From Cryobacterium sp. MP_M3 (lineage in GTDB: Bacteria > Actinomycetota > Actinomycetes > Actinomycetales > Microbacteriaceae), in the NCBI RefSeq assembly GCF_015752155.1, contig NZ_JADOVI010000006.1, forward strand, positions 167,443 to 231,442: 64,000 nucleotides of DNA, given 5' to 3'. Both the position numbers and the translations under genes were made by a program. Under the pieces are notes generated by a model. It was not told the DNA's origin. It made no database searches and was given only the letters and a program-made list of their open reading frames with translations. Shown in pieces: positions 8,925 through 15,658 of this stretch (position 1 is its first letter; each line of letters opens with the position of its first letter).

Positions 8925-9055
8925 GGGGATTCTTAGGAAGAAATTGTGGACAATACCCCGATCCCGCTGTTTCATTGGGCGGTGTGCCTCATTCTGGGGG
9001 ATGTGTGAGAGGCGCCTCGAAACCTGTTCCAGCACCCCGGCGGCGACCGGCCGGG

Positions 9056-10369
9056 TCAGAAGGGGGCGGGATCTGGCTCGGGAGGCTCGTTCGGTGGCGG
9101 TTCCGAGGCAGCGGGTGCGGCCGGGGCCGGTGTCGACGCATCCGTGGGCGAAGGTGTGGTGTGGATGTTGGTGGCGGGCTCGGTGGTGAAGGTGCGCCCG
9201 GTCGGAGAGGTCCATTGCAGGTTCCCGTTCTCCAGGTGGGTCACGGTCCAGCCGGTTTCGCTCTTGAGGCCGTGGCAGCCGGGGCAGAGGTGGGCGAGGT
9301 TATCGTGCGCGGAGAGGCCGTCGAATTGCCAATCGAGGGAATGGTCGAGGTCGGAGTGGGCGGCCGGTTTATTGCAGCCGGGGAATCGGCAGGTCTCGTC
9401 GCGAAGTCGGAGCCACCGCTTCAACGCTTTCGGCACCTTGTAGTGGTCCCGGCCGACGGAGAGCACGATGCCGGTCTCGGGGTGGGTCAGCAGCCGGGTG
9501 AACCCGGCCGCTCCGCCGGCGAGTCGCCGAGCCGTGTCGGGATCGATCGGCCCGTACCCCTCGAGGTGGCCGGGCTCCTCTGACCGGCCCATCAAGGTGA
9601 GCACCGGCACGGTCACGTTGACCGTGGCCCGGATCCCGGCACCCACGCCGGCGGGGGTGACTCCGTCGAGGAGCAGGTCGGTGAGCACGTCCGCCCGGAG
9701 TTGGCTGAGAGTGCGGGTTTCTTCGGCGCCTTGCAGGCTGAGCGCCGCGACCGTGAGCCGGAGGTAGGCAGCCTGCACTCGTTCGGCGGAGTCGTAGAGC
9801 CAGAGCGATGCCATTCCGTCGGCTTCGGCCTCGATCATCACCGCGCGGTCGAGGACGGACACCGTGTGCCGGGCCAGGACCGTCTCCGGGTGCAACCGTT
9901 CCCGAAGCACCCGCGCCTTGTACTTGAGCTTGGACGCGGTCAGGTGCCCGGCCGTGCGCAGCAGTGCGGCCTCGAACGCAGGTTTGCCGGCAGGCGGTAC
10001 CGTCCACGCCTGGCCGATAAGCACCTGCGCGTGCCGGTAACTGATCTCCCCAGACTGCAGCGCGGCCCGGGTCGCCGGCAACTCATTGGCCAGGGCGCGG
10101 CTCTCCGCGATCAGGTTCTCCGCGGTGCGCTGCGGGAACCGCAAGGTCACCGCCAGCTCGCTGACGAACTCCCGCTGCGCGACCATCGCCGCCGACCACC
10201 GGCCGCCCGGCACGGCCCGACTCGCGGCCGTGGCCTCGCTGAACTGACGTGCCTCATCCACCAGCGCCGCCCGCCGCGCACACGCGGCCGCAATCTCACG
10301 CTCGGCCGCCGCGATGGCATCGAAACGGATGCCGAGCGCCTCCTGCCGGGCAATGAATGCTGCTGTCAT
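9056..10369 (-). CDS. DUF222 / 13E12-family HNH endonuclease-domain protein
   Basis: The 437-residue protein has the N-terminal DUF222 region typical of actinobacterial 13E12-repeat proteins. A C-terminal HNH nuclease fold shows C-R-F-P-G-C-N, D-L-D-H-S and L-C-P-G-C-H-G-L-K around residues 340-385. Its biological role is unknown; the family occurs in many copies in actinobacteria. I chose the ATG at 10369 because the 20 codons upstream are not typical; no strong ribosome-binding site is seen. It splits the flagellar locus and has no obvious link to motility. Two CTCGACAGGCTCGACCACC repeats lie upstream. Confidence 0.85.
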   Translation of the reverse strand: MTAAFIARQEALGIRFDAIAAAEREIAAACARRAALVDEARQFSEATAASRAVPGGRWSAAMVAQREFVSELAVTLRFPQRTAENLIAESRALANELPATRAALQSGEISYRHAQVLIGQAWTVPPAGKPAFEAALLRTAGHLTASKLKYKARVLRERLHPETVLARHTVSVLDRAVMIEAEADGMASLWLYDSAERVQAAYLRLTVAALSLQGAEETRTLSQLRADVLTDLLLDGVTPAGVGAGIRATVNVTVPVLTLMGRSEEPGHLEGYGPIDPDTARRLAGGAAGFTRLLTHPETGIVLSVGRDHYKVPKALKRWLRLRDETCRFPGCNKPAAHSDLDHSLDWQFDGLSAHDNLAHLCPGCHGLKSETGWTVTHLENGNLQWTSPTGRTFTTEPATNIHTTPSPTDASTPAPAAPAASEPPPNEPPEPDPAPF

Positions 10370-10708
10370 GCGAGTCACTTTACGGGCACCCACCGACATT
10401 CCCGGGCGTGGAAAATCACCACGGATCAACTGTGGATAAGCTGATCAAACCTATAATGTGGAGGACAAGGGCGCGGCCGCGGGGCGACATCCGGTGTTCC
10501 GCGGAGGGCCGCCGTCGCCGCTACGAGAACGGCAGCACGCTACCGCGCCCGCGGGTGCGGGTTGCGGAAACGGGTGCGGGCTGGGCCGGACCTGGTCTCG
10601 ACAGGCTCGACCACCGGCACGGCTCGCGGGACACACCTGGTCTCGACAGGCTCGACCACCGAGAGGCGTGACCGCCGAGAGGCGTCACCAGCGGGATGGG
10701 CCGGCGGG
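10370..10708. other. Intergenic stretch with two dispersed repeats
   Basis: This 339-base gap lies between the start of the HNH gene and the end of the small fliS-linked gene. It holds two direct copies of the CTCGACAGGCTCGACCACC repeat and a TATAAT hexamer at 10452-10457 on the plus strand with no convincing -35 box. I see no convincing gene. Confidence 0.7.
10594..10661. repeat. Two direct copies of the CTCGACAGGCTCGACCACC repeat
   Basis: Identical copies start at 10594 and 10639, 45 bases apart. The same sequence, in either orientation, recurs at 18493, 23516, 32505-32700 and 34872-34961, and a diverged copy sits inside the beta-mannosidase gene. It behaves like a REP-type extragenic repeat. 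Confidence 0.85.
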
Positions 10709-11050
10709 TCAGCCGGCTACGTCGAGGTAGACCGCGTGCTCGGTGTGCTGGGTGGAGAGGATGTTGCGCACGGCGGCGAGGTGCACGCTGGCCGAACGCC
10801 GGGCATCCTCGAGCTCGCGGATGAGTTCGAGCTGGCCGGCGAGCAGGCGCCGGGCGCGTGCCTCGAACTCGGCGGGCATCTGGCCGAGGTGCTCAGGGGC
10901 GAGCCATTGCACGCCCGGGTAGGGCTTCTCCCCCGGCGCGACGAGCACCGCGTCGCGGGCGCCGGAACCGAGGCTCGTCTCGAGCTGGTTCAGCACCTCG
11001 AGCCACTCGTCGGCGCTGCTCGACTGCCTAGGCAATTCCGAGCTCCCCAC
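10709..11050 (-). CDS. Small flagellar-locus protein after fliS, FliT-like by position
   Basis: The 113-residue product is predicted to be mostly helical, with a W-L-E-V-L-N-Q-L-E start and an R-A-R-R-L-L-A-G-Q-L-E-L-I-R-E-L-E amphipathic helix. I do not recognise a named family. In many bacteria the gene after fliS is fliT, a helical chaperone for FliD, and this one has similar size and position. The GTG start at 11050 lies inside the end of fliS, giving a 23-bp overlap and implying translational coupling. Confidence 0.6.
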   Translation of the reverse strand: MGSSELPRQSSSADEWLEVLNQLETSLGSGARDAVLVAPGEKPYPGVQWLAPEHLGQMPAEFEARARRLLAGQLELIRELEDARRSASVHLAAVRNILSTQHTEHAVYLDVAG

Positions 11051-11474
11051 CGAGGTGAGCGGACATGGTCTGGGCCGGAACGAGTTCTGCTGCCTCGTGC
11101 CAGGTCTGGCGCAGCGGCTCGAGCAGCGCGATGCTCTCGCGGGTGCGGTCGACGTCGCGGTGGATGTTCGCGCTCATCAACGAGTTCGACACGTAGGTGT
11201 AGATCGCGAACAGGCCCTCGCCGCCTTCCCACGCCGCAACGTTCAACGACGTGGACAGCTCGGAGACGATCGCCTGCGCGTGCAGCAGGTTCTCGGATGC
11301 GACCTGCCAGTTCTCGACCACCTGCGCGGCTTCCGCGCGGTTCAGGTCGAGCAGGAGACGATCGTAGAGCATCGTCAGCAGTCGAACGGGGGTCGCGGAA
11401 AGCACAGCCTCGCGGTTCAACTGCGCCCGCCGTGCCTGGGTTCCGCCCATCATGCTCATTACGGCCATCATCAT
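11028..11474 (-). CDS. fliS: Flagellar export chaperone FliS
   Basis: FliS binds newly made flagellin and keeps it unpolymerised until export. The 148-residue protein has the family core V-L-S-A-T-P-V-R-L-L-T-M-L-Y-D-R-L-L-L-D-L near residues 23-43 and later an I-V-S-E-L-S-T-S-L-N helix. I place the start at the ATG at 11474, which overlaps the fliD stop as ATGA. A longer frame to 11522 would lie within fliD. It belongs to the fliD-fliS operon. Confidence 0.92.
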   Translation of the reverse strand: MMMAVMSMMGGTQARRAQLNREAVLSATPVRLLTMLYDRLLLDLNRAEAAQVVENWQVASENLLHAQAIVSELSTSLNVAAWEGGEGLFAIYTYVSNSLMSANIHRDVDRTRESIALLEPLRQTWHEAAELVPAQTMSAHLGGELGIA

Positions 11475-12793
11475 CCTGTCGAAGTTGAACTGCTGAGCCC
11501 GGCGACCTGTGCGCTCAGCCATGTCGACTGGGCCTTCATGGCGCTGAGCTGGGTTTCCAGAGCGGTGTAGGTGCTTTGCAGGGTGGCGCGTCGGCTGGCG
11601 AGACTGAGATCCCAGGCGTCGATGCGATTGCCCATGTCACGGACCGAGGTCTGCTGGCCGGTGATCTTGGTGGTGAGCTGCCCGGAGTACTTGTCTGAGG
11701 CATCCGTGGCCGCGGTGGCGACGCGGGTCGCGATCTCCTGAACGGCCGCCTTGACGGTGACGGGGTCCTTGGCCAGGGCCGCGGCAAATTTCGCCGGGTC
11801 GAATTCCATGGTGCCGCTTTTGGTGATGCTGATGCCGTATTCCGACGGGGAGTGACCGTTGATCGGAGCCGATGCGGCCGTCAGAAGCTTCTGCTTCACG
11901 TCGCGCACCCCGGTGTCGCCCGTGAACACGCCGGCCGACACGACCGCAGCGCCCGAGGCATTGGTGCTGTTGACGACGACGGACTTCGTGGAAATGCTCG
12001 CGAATATTGCGTTGAGGGAGCCGACGAGGTCGCTCGCGACGGTGCTGATCTTCGCGTCGTCCTGGGCGACGGTGATGCTCACCGGCGTGGCCGACACGGA
12101 AGAGACGGTGAGCGACATTCCGGGGAGGATCCCCGCGAACGTGTTCGTCGCCGAGGTGACCTTCTGTTCGGCCGCTGTGCCGGCCCAGAGGGTGATCTCG
12201 GCGTCCTGCGCGGCCTTGATCTCCGTCATCGGCACGGTCGTACCCGACAGGGTGAAGCCCGCCGCGGCTCCCGGCGCGGTCGCCGTGAACTGGAGGCGGA
12301 AACCCGCCGTGCCGACTGCGACCTTGGTTGCCGTCACTCCGGCCCCGGCCTGGTTGACCGCCGAGACGACGTCGTCGAGCGAGGTGGATGCGGCGGTGAC
12401 CGTCGTGACGGTGCCGTTGGTACCGGTGATGGTGAAGTTTGTGTCGGGCCACGCCGTGACCGCGCCGGAGACGGTGACCTGGTTCTGGGCGAGCTTGCCG
12501 ACGACAAGGTCGAGCTGGCCGGCCTGCACACCGGTCGAAGTGGTGACGACGACGCCGGCGGAACTGCTGGTGGCGGAGTACAGATCGAGGGCTGCCGGCT
12601 TCGTGGCGCTCGTGGCGCTCGTGGCCAGCGACGCAACCTGGGCGTTGAGGCCCTGGAGCGCGGTGATGAAGTTCTGGGAAGTGGCGACCTTCGCCTTCAG
12701 CTGGGTCTGCGGTCCTGCCTCGATCTTCATCAGGCTGTTGATGAGAGAGGTCGTGTCGAGCCCACTGACGAGGCCGTCGATTCCGCTGGTCAT
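11471..12793 (-). CDS. fliD: Flagellar filament cap protein FliD (HAP2)
   Basis: FliD caps the filament and directs flagellin insertion. The 440-residue protein starts with the conserved M-T-S-G-I-D-G-L-V-S-G-L-D-T-T-S-L-I segment. Its C-terminal coiled-coil end includes M-G-N-R-I-D-A-W-D-L-S-L-A-S-R-R-A-T-L. The middle is Thr/Val/Ala-rich beta structure, as is usual. An AGGAGAGG ribosome-binding site precedes the ATG. No sigma-28 motif was found in the gap from fliC, so transcription may come through the fliC terminator or from an unrecognised promoter. Confidence 0.93.
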   Translation of the reverse strand: MTSGIDGLVSGLDTTSLINSLMKIEAGPQTQLKAKVATSQNFITALQGLNAQVASLATSATSATKPAALDLYSATSSSAGVVVTTSTGVQAGQLDLVVGKLAQNQVTVSGAVTAWPDTNFTITGTNGTVTTVTAASTSLDDVVSAVNQAGAGVTATKVAVGTAGFRLQFTATAPGAAAGFTLSGTTVPMTEIKAAQDAEITLWAGTAAEQKVTSATNTFAGILPGMSLTVSSVSATPVSITVAQDDAKISTVASDLVGSLNAIFASISTKSVVVNSTNASGAAVVSAGVFTGDTGVRDVKQKLLTAASAPINGHSPSEYGISITKSGTMEFDPAKFAAALAKDPVTVKAAVQEIATRVATAATDASDKYSGQLTTKITGQQTSVRDMGNRIDAWDLSLASRRATLQSTYTALETQLSAMKAQSTWLSAQVAGLSSSTSTG

Positions 12794-12850
12794 GGTGTCC
12801 TCTCCTGCTGGGATGATGCTGTGGTGCGTTGTACTGGTGCAAACGTGAAT

Positions 12851-12904
12851 GGCTGGTGGTGGCCGAGGGATGAGGTCCAGTTCATCTCTCGGTCACCACC
12901 AGCC
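12851..12904 (-). terminator. Large hairpin after fliC, probable terminator
   Basis: The 17-base arms 12851-12867 and 12888-12904 are inverted repeats with one mismatch, separated by a 20-base loop. The hairpin begins 44 bases after the fliC stop. There is no run of U, as is common in high-GC genomes. It likely terminates or attenuates fliC transcription before fliD, so flagellin can be made in excess of the cap. Confidence 0.8.
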
Positions 12905-12947
12905 ATAGTTCACCGTGCGGTTTCCCGAAAGGTTCAGCTACGCCGGG

Positions 12948-13799
12948 TTAGCGGAGGAGCGACAGAACGCCCTGGGCGGACTGGTTGGCCTGCGCGAGCA
13001 TGGCGGTACCGGCCTGCGAGAGGATGCTGGAACGGGTGTACTTGACCATTTCCTCGGCCATGTCGGTGTCGCGGATTCGCGAGCCGGCAGCGGTGAGGTT
13101 CTCCTTGGAGACGGCCAGGTTCTTGATGACGCTCTCAAACCGGTTCTGGTTGGCACCGAGTTCAGCGCGAGACGTGGAGACTGCCTTGATGTTCGTGTCC
13201 AAGGTGCTGATGGTCGTCAGTGCCGCGGCGCTGTCTGCAAAGCCCGCGGCAGCGAGGCCCGAGACAGTCGTGCCGATTGCGGCGACGTCGGTGAAGTCCA
13301 CCGCGATCTGGTCCGCGGTTGCGGAGCTTCCGGCGCCAACCTGGAAGGTCAGCGTCGTCTTCAACGCAGGAGCCACCGGCGCTGCAAGCAACTTGGTGCC
13401 GTTGAAGTTCGTGGACTCGCTGATCCGGGTGAGCTCCTTGCCCAGCGCGGTGACCTCGGTGGCGATCGCCTTGCGAGAGTCAGCGTTGTTCGAGTCGTTA
13501 CCGGCCTGGACGGCAAGGTCACGAACGCGCTGCAGGATCGAGGTGACCTCGTTCAGGGAGCCTTCTGCGGTCTGGATGACCGACACACCGTCCTGGGCGT
13601 TGCGGCTGGCGACCGTGAGGCCACCGACCTGCGACTTGAGGCCCTCGGAGATGGCCAGGCCTGCTGCGTCATCCGCTGCGCGGTTGATGCGGAGACCACT
13701 GGAGAGCTTCTCCAGGGACTTGGACATGTCGTTCTGCGTTGCGGCCAGGTTGCGGTAGGTGTTGTTTGCCGCGAGGTTGGTGTTGATCTGCATACCCAT
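12948..13799 (-). CDS. fliC: Flagellin FliC
   Basis: This is the filament subunit. The 283-residue protein has the conserved D0/D1 N-terminus (I-N-T-N-L-A-A-N-N-T-Y-R-N-L, then L-S-S-G-L-R-I-N-R-A-A-D-D-A-A-G-L). The C-terminus has N-R-F-E-S-V-I-K-N-L, then I-R-D-T-D-M-A-E-E-M and ends in V-L-S-L-L-R. The central variable domain is very short, so the filament surface is minimal. The start at 13799 follows a GGAGG site with 8-base spacing. A sigma-28-type promoter is at 13862-13888. Confidence 0.97.
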   Translation of the reverse strand: MGMQINTNLAANNTYRNLAATQNDMSKSLEKLSSGLRINRAADDAAGLAISEGLKSQVGGLTVASRNAQDGVSVIQTAEGSLNEVTSILQRVRDLAVQAGNDSNNADSRKAIATEVTALGKELTRISESTNFNGTKLLAAPVAPALKTTLTFQVGAGSSATADQIAVDFTDVAAIGTTVSGLAAAGFADSAAALTTISTLDTNIKAVSTSRAELGANQNRFESVIKNLAVSKENLTAAGSRIRDTDMAEEMVKYTRSSILSQAGTAMLAQANQSAQGVLSLLR

Positions 13800-13835
13800 G
13801 ATGAGTTCCTCCGTGATGTGGGTGGTGGTGCGCCG

Positions 13836-13849
13836 ACCCATCCATGGGT
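13836..13849. repeat. Palindrome in the fliC leader
   Basis: The sequence ACCCATCCATGGGT has 6-base arms around two bases. It sits just downstream of the expected fliC transcription start and ahead of the ribosome-binding site, where either a DNA-binding protein or an RNA hairpin could act. Confidence 0.5.
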
Positions 13850-13861
13850 TGACACCTTGAG

Positions 13862-13888
13862 CTATCGGCCCCGGGCGGGATCGCGTTA
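13862..13888 (-). promoter_or_regulatory. FliA (sigma-28 type) promoter of fliC
   Basis: On the minus strand the sequence is TAAC, exactly 15 bases, then GCCGATAG. This closely follows the bacterial sigma-28 consensus TAAA-N15-GCCGATAA. It is 63-89 bases upstream of the fliC start codon, and the same motif with the same spacing occurs upstream of flgN. Confidence 0.85.
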
Positions 13889-13913
13889 GCCGTTCAGCGA
13901 AAAAACTTTCGGG

Positions 13914-14726
13914 CTACGCGGACTCGGCCGCATAGAGCGAGCCGGCCGAGGTGGCCAGGCCGAACATCGACTGGTCCGCGAGGCGGGCCAGGTAGGCGCT
14001 GCGACGGGCCGGCGCGATGCGGGACTCCGGCACGTACTCGGCGTCGGCGTCGTCGGCGTAATGGGTGCCCATGCCGTCACGGAGCAAACGGATGGCCTCC
14101 GCGCGCTGCTGGGACACGGCCGAGTGGGTGATCCCCAGCTCGGCGGCGATCTCCTTGACCGAGCGGTCATCGAAGTAGACCTGCTGGACGATCTCGCGCA
14201 TCTTCTCCGGCAGGGCGTCGATCGCCGCGCGCAGGAAGGCCAGGCGTTCGGCGGAGAGGAGGGACTCCTCGGGCAGTTCCGTGCCGGAGACCAGGAACTC
14301 GGCCGTGGCGTCGTCGAGGGTGGAGAGCGTGCGCTCGGAGTCGGCAAGGCCGGCGGCGGCGGTCTCGCGGTCGACGCCGAGGGCTGCTGCGACCTCGTCG
14401 ACCGAGGCGGCGCGGCCGAGGGCGGCGGCGAGAGTCTCCTGAACGGCGCGGGTTTCCTTGATGCGGCGGCGGGCCATCCGGGTGGCCCAGTCGTTCGAGC
14501 GCATCTCGTCGGCGAAGGCGCCGATGATGCGACGACGGGCGAAGGCGCCGAAGGGAACGCCGAGTTCGGTGTTGAAGGCATCCGCTGAGGTGATGAGGGC
14601 GAGGGCTCCGGCCGAGGCCAGGTCGTCACGGGAGAGGTGGCGCGCCTTGGCCCACACTTCGGAGACGAGGTAGCCCACGAGTGGGAGGTTCTCAATCACC
14701 AGCTGGTTGCGTTCTGCCCGATTCAC
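13914..14726 (-). CDS. fliA: Flagellar/motility RNA polymerase sigma factor FliA (WhiG family)
   Basis: This sigma-70 family group 3 factor should drive the sigma-28-type promoters seen beside it. The 270-residue product has region 2 (L-P-L-V-G-Y-L-V-S-E-V, then D-D-L-A-S-A-G-A-L-A-L) and a central region 3. Region 4 has M-R-E-I-V-Q-Q-V-Y-F-D-D-R-S-V-K-E-I-A and a helix-turn-helix I-T-H-S-A-V-S-Q-Q-R. I chose the GTG at 14726 because an AGGGAGG site lies 6 bases upstream. A longer reading frame to 14897 lacks such a site. It is divergent from flgN. Confidence 0.9.
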   Translation of the reverse strand: MNRAERNQLVIENLPLVGYLVSEVWAKARHLSRDDLASAGALALITSADAFNTELGVPFGAFARRRIIGAFADEMRSNDWATRMARRRIKETRAVQETLAAALGRAASVDEVAAALGVDRETAAAGLADSERTLSTLDDATAEFLVSGTELPEESLLSAERLAFLRAAIDALPEKMREIVQQVYFDDRSVKEIAAELGITHSAVSQQRAEAIRLLRDGMGTHYADDADAEYVPESRIAPARRSAYLARLADQSMFGLATSAGSLYAAESA

Positions 14727-14878
14727 AACGGACCTCCCTGGATGCTCAAACGGACGGGGTACGGATCGAGACTGGCGGGCCAGGTCGAGCGCGTTTTGCC
14801 GGGTAAGCACGGGGACTGTATGGAGCTGTGGAGCGGGGTTTCGGGGCCCCGGCGAGAGGATTTCTCTCCCGCTGGTTA

Positions 14879-14973
14879 AAACGTATTGGGGCGGCACGTC
14901 AGAGAACCGGAGCGGCTCCCCCCACTATGGGAAAAAAGACCCCCAATACGGGGCGGATCACCCCGTAACGGGG
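14879..14973. repeat. Array of 13-bp CCCC-N5-GGGG sites in helical phase
   Basis: Three full sites are CCCCACTATGGGA (14920-14932), CCCCAATACGGGG (14941-14953) and CCCCGTAACGGGG (14961-14973). A partial reverse-oriented site ends in CGTATTGGGG (14879-14891). Start-to-start distances are 41, 21 and 20 bases, close to whole turns of B-DNA, so bound proteins would lie on one face. This looks like an operator array for a motility regulator; the protein is unknown. Confidence 0.65.
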
Positions 14974-15061
14974 CACATTCGCCGCGCTGGTCCGCGGATT
15001 TTGTCCTCCTTTTGGTGGACACGCACGGGGCCGGGCTGACAGTCTGTTTCCCATTCATCAC

Positions 15062-15088
15062 TAACCGTGGCTGCCACCGTGCCGATAG
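15062..15088 (+). promoter_or_regulatory. FliA (sigma-28 type) promoter of flgN-flgK-flgL-fliW
   Basis: The sequence is TAAC, exactly 15 bases, then GCCGATAG. It is identical in both boxes and spacing to the fliC promoter. It lies 75-101 bases upstream of the flgN start and should serve the whole late-gene operon. Confidence 0.85.
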
Positions 15089-15162
15089 TGCCTCTCAGAA
15101 GCCGGAGTCCACGCGTTGAAGCGTGTCACCCGGCACGGAATCGAGAGGCAGGTGGAGGACAC

Positions 15163-15648
15163 GTGGGCGCCAATGAATTGTCAGCGTTGCTGTGGCGCGA
15201 ACGAGAACTCCTCGAACTGCTGATCTTCAAGCTCGACGAGGAACAACTCCTGCTCACCAACGGCAAGACCCGCTGGCTCCAGCAGGGCACCCGCGAGGTC
15301 GAACAGGTTCTCGGCCACGTGCGCGAGGCCGGCCTGGCCCGCTCCGTCGAGGTGTCCGCCCTGGCCGCCGAATGGGGAACCGCCGAAGACGCCACCCTGC
15401 GCGAACTCGTCGCCCACGCCCCCGTCGGCCCCTGGACCGAGATCATGGCCTCGCACCTCAAGGCGCTCGGCGAGCTGACCACCCAGATCAAGGAGCTGCG
15501 CGACGTCAACGAGCAGCTGCTCCGGGCCGCCGCACGCTCCAGCCAGGAAACGCTTGCCGACGTGCGCACCAGCACGAACACCTACGACTCCCGCGGCACG
15601 TCCGACGTGCGCACCGCCGCATCCCGACTGTTCGACCAGATTCTGTGA
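15163..15648 (+). CDS. flgN: Flagellar chaperone FlgN
   Basis: FlgN escorts the hook-filament junction proteins FlgK and FlgL to the export gate. The 161-residue product is helical, with L-S-A-L-L-W-R-E-R-E-L-L-E-L-L-I-F-K-L-D-E-E near the N-terminus, the usual FlgN start. I chose the GTG at 15163, behind a GGTGGAGGAC ribosome-binding site; the upstream in-frame ATG at 15067 lies within the promoter. It is the first gene of flgN-flgK-flgL-fliW. Confidence 0.85.
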   Translation: MGANELSALLWRERELLELLIFKLDEEQLLLTNGKTRWLQQGTREVEQVLGHVREAGLARSVEVSALAAEWGTAEDATLRELVAHAPVGPWTEIMASHLKALGELTTQIKELRDVNEQLLRAAARSSQETLADVRTSTNTYDSRGTSDVRTAASRLFDQIL

Positions 15649-15658
15649 GGATGCCGCG

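Larger units (their letters stand above)
14727..15162. promoter_or_regulatory. Divergent fliA/flgN control region
   Basis: This 436-base gap separates fliA (leftward) from flgN (rightward). It contains an array of 13-bp palindromic sites at 14879-14973 and the sigma-28-type promoter of flgN at 15062-15088. No convincing gene is present. The fliA promoter itself could not be placed. Confidence 0.75.

Noticed and set aside
8987..8999. CCTCATTCTGGGG near flgB as another phased 13-bp site
   Set aside because: It keeps only one good arm and has no neighbours at helical spacing, so chance is more likely.
10458..10730. A 90-codon frame after a TATAAT and a GGAGG-like stretch
   Set aside because: It runs through two copies of the extragenic repeat and into the small flagellar gene; composition is atypical and no -35 box is seen.
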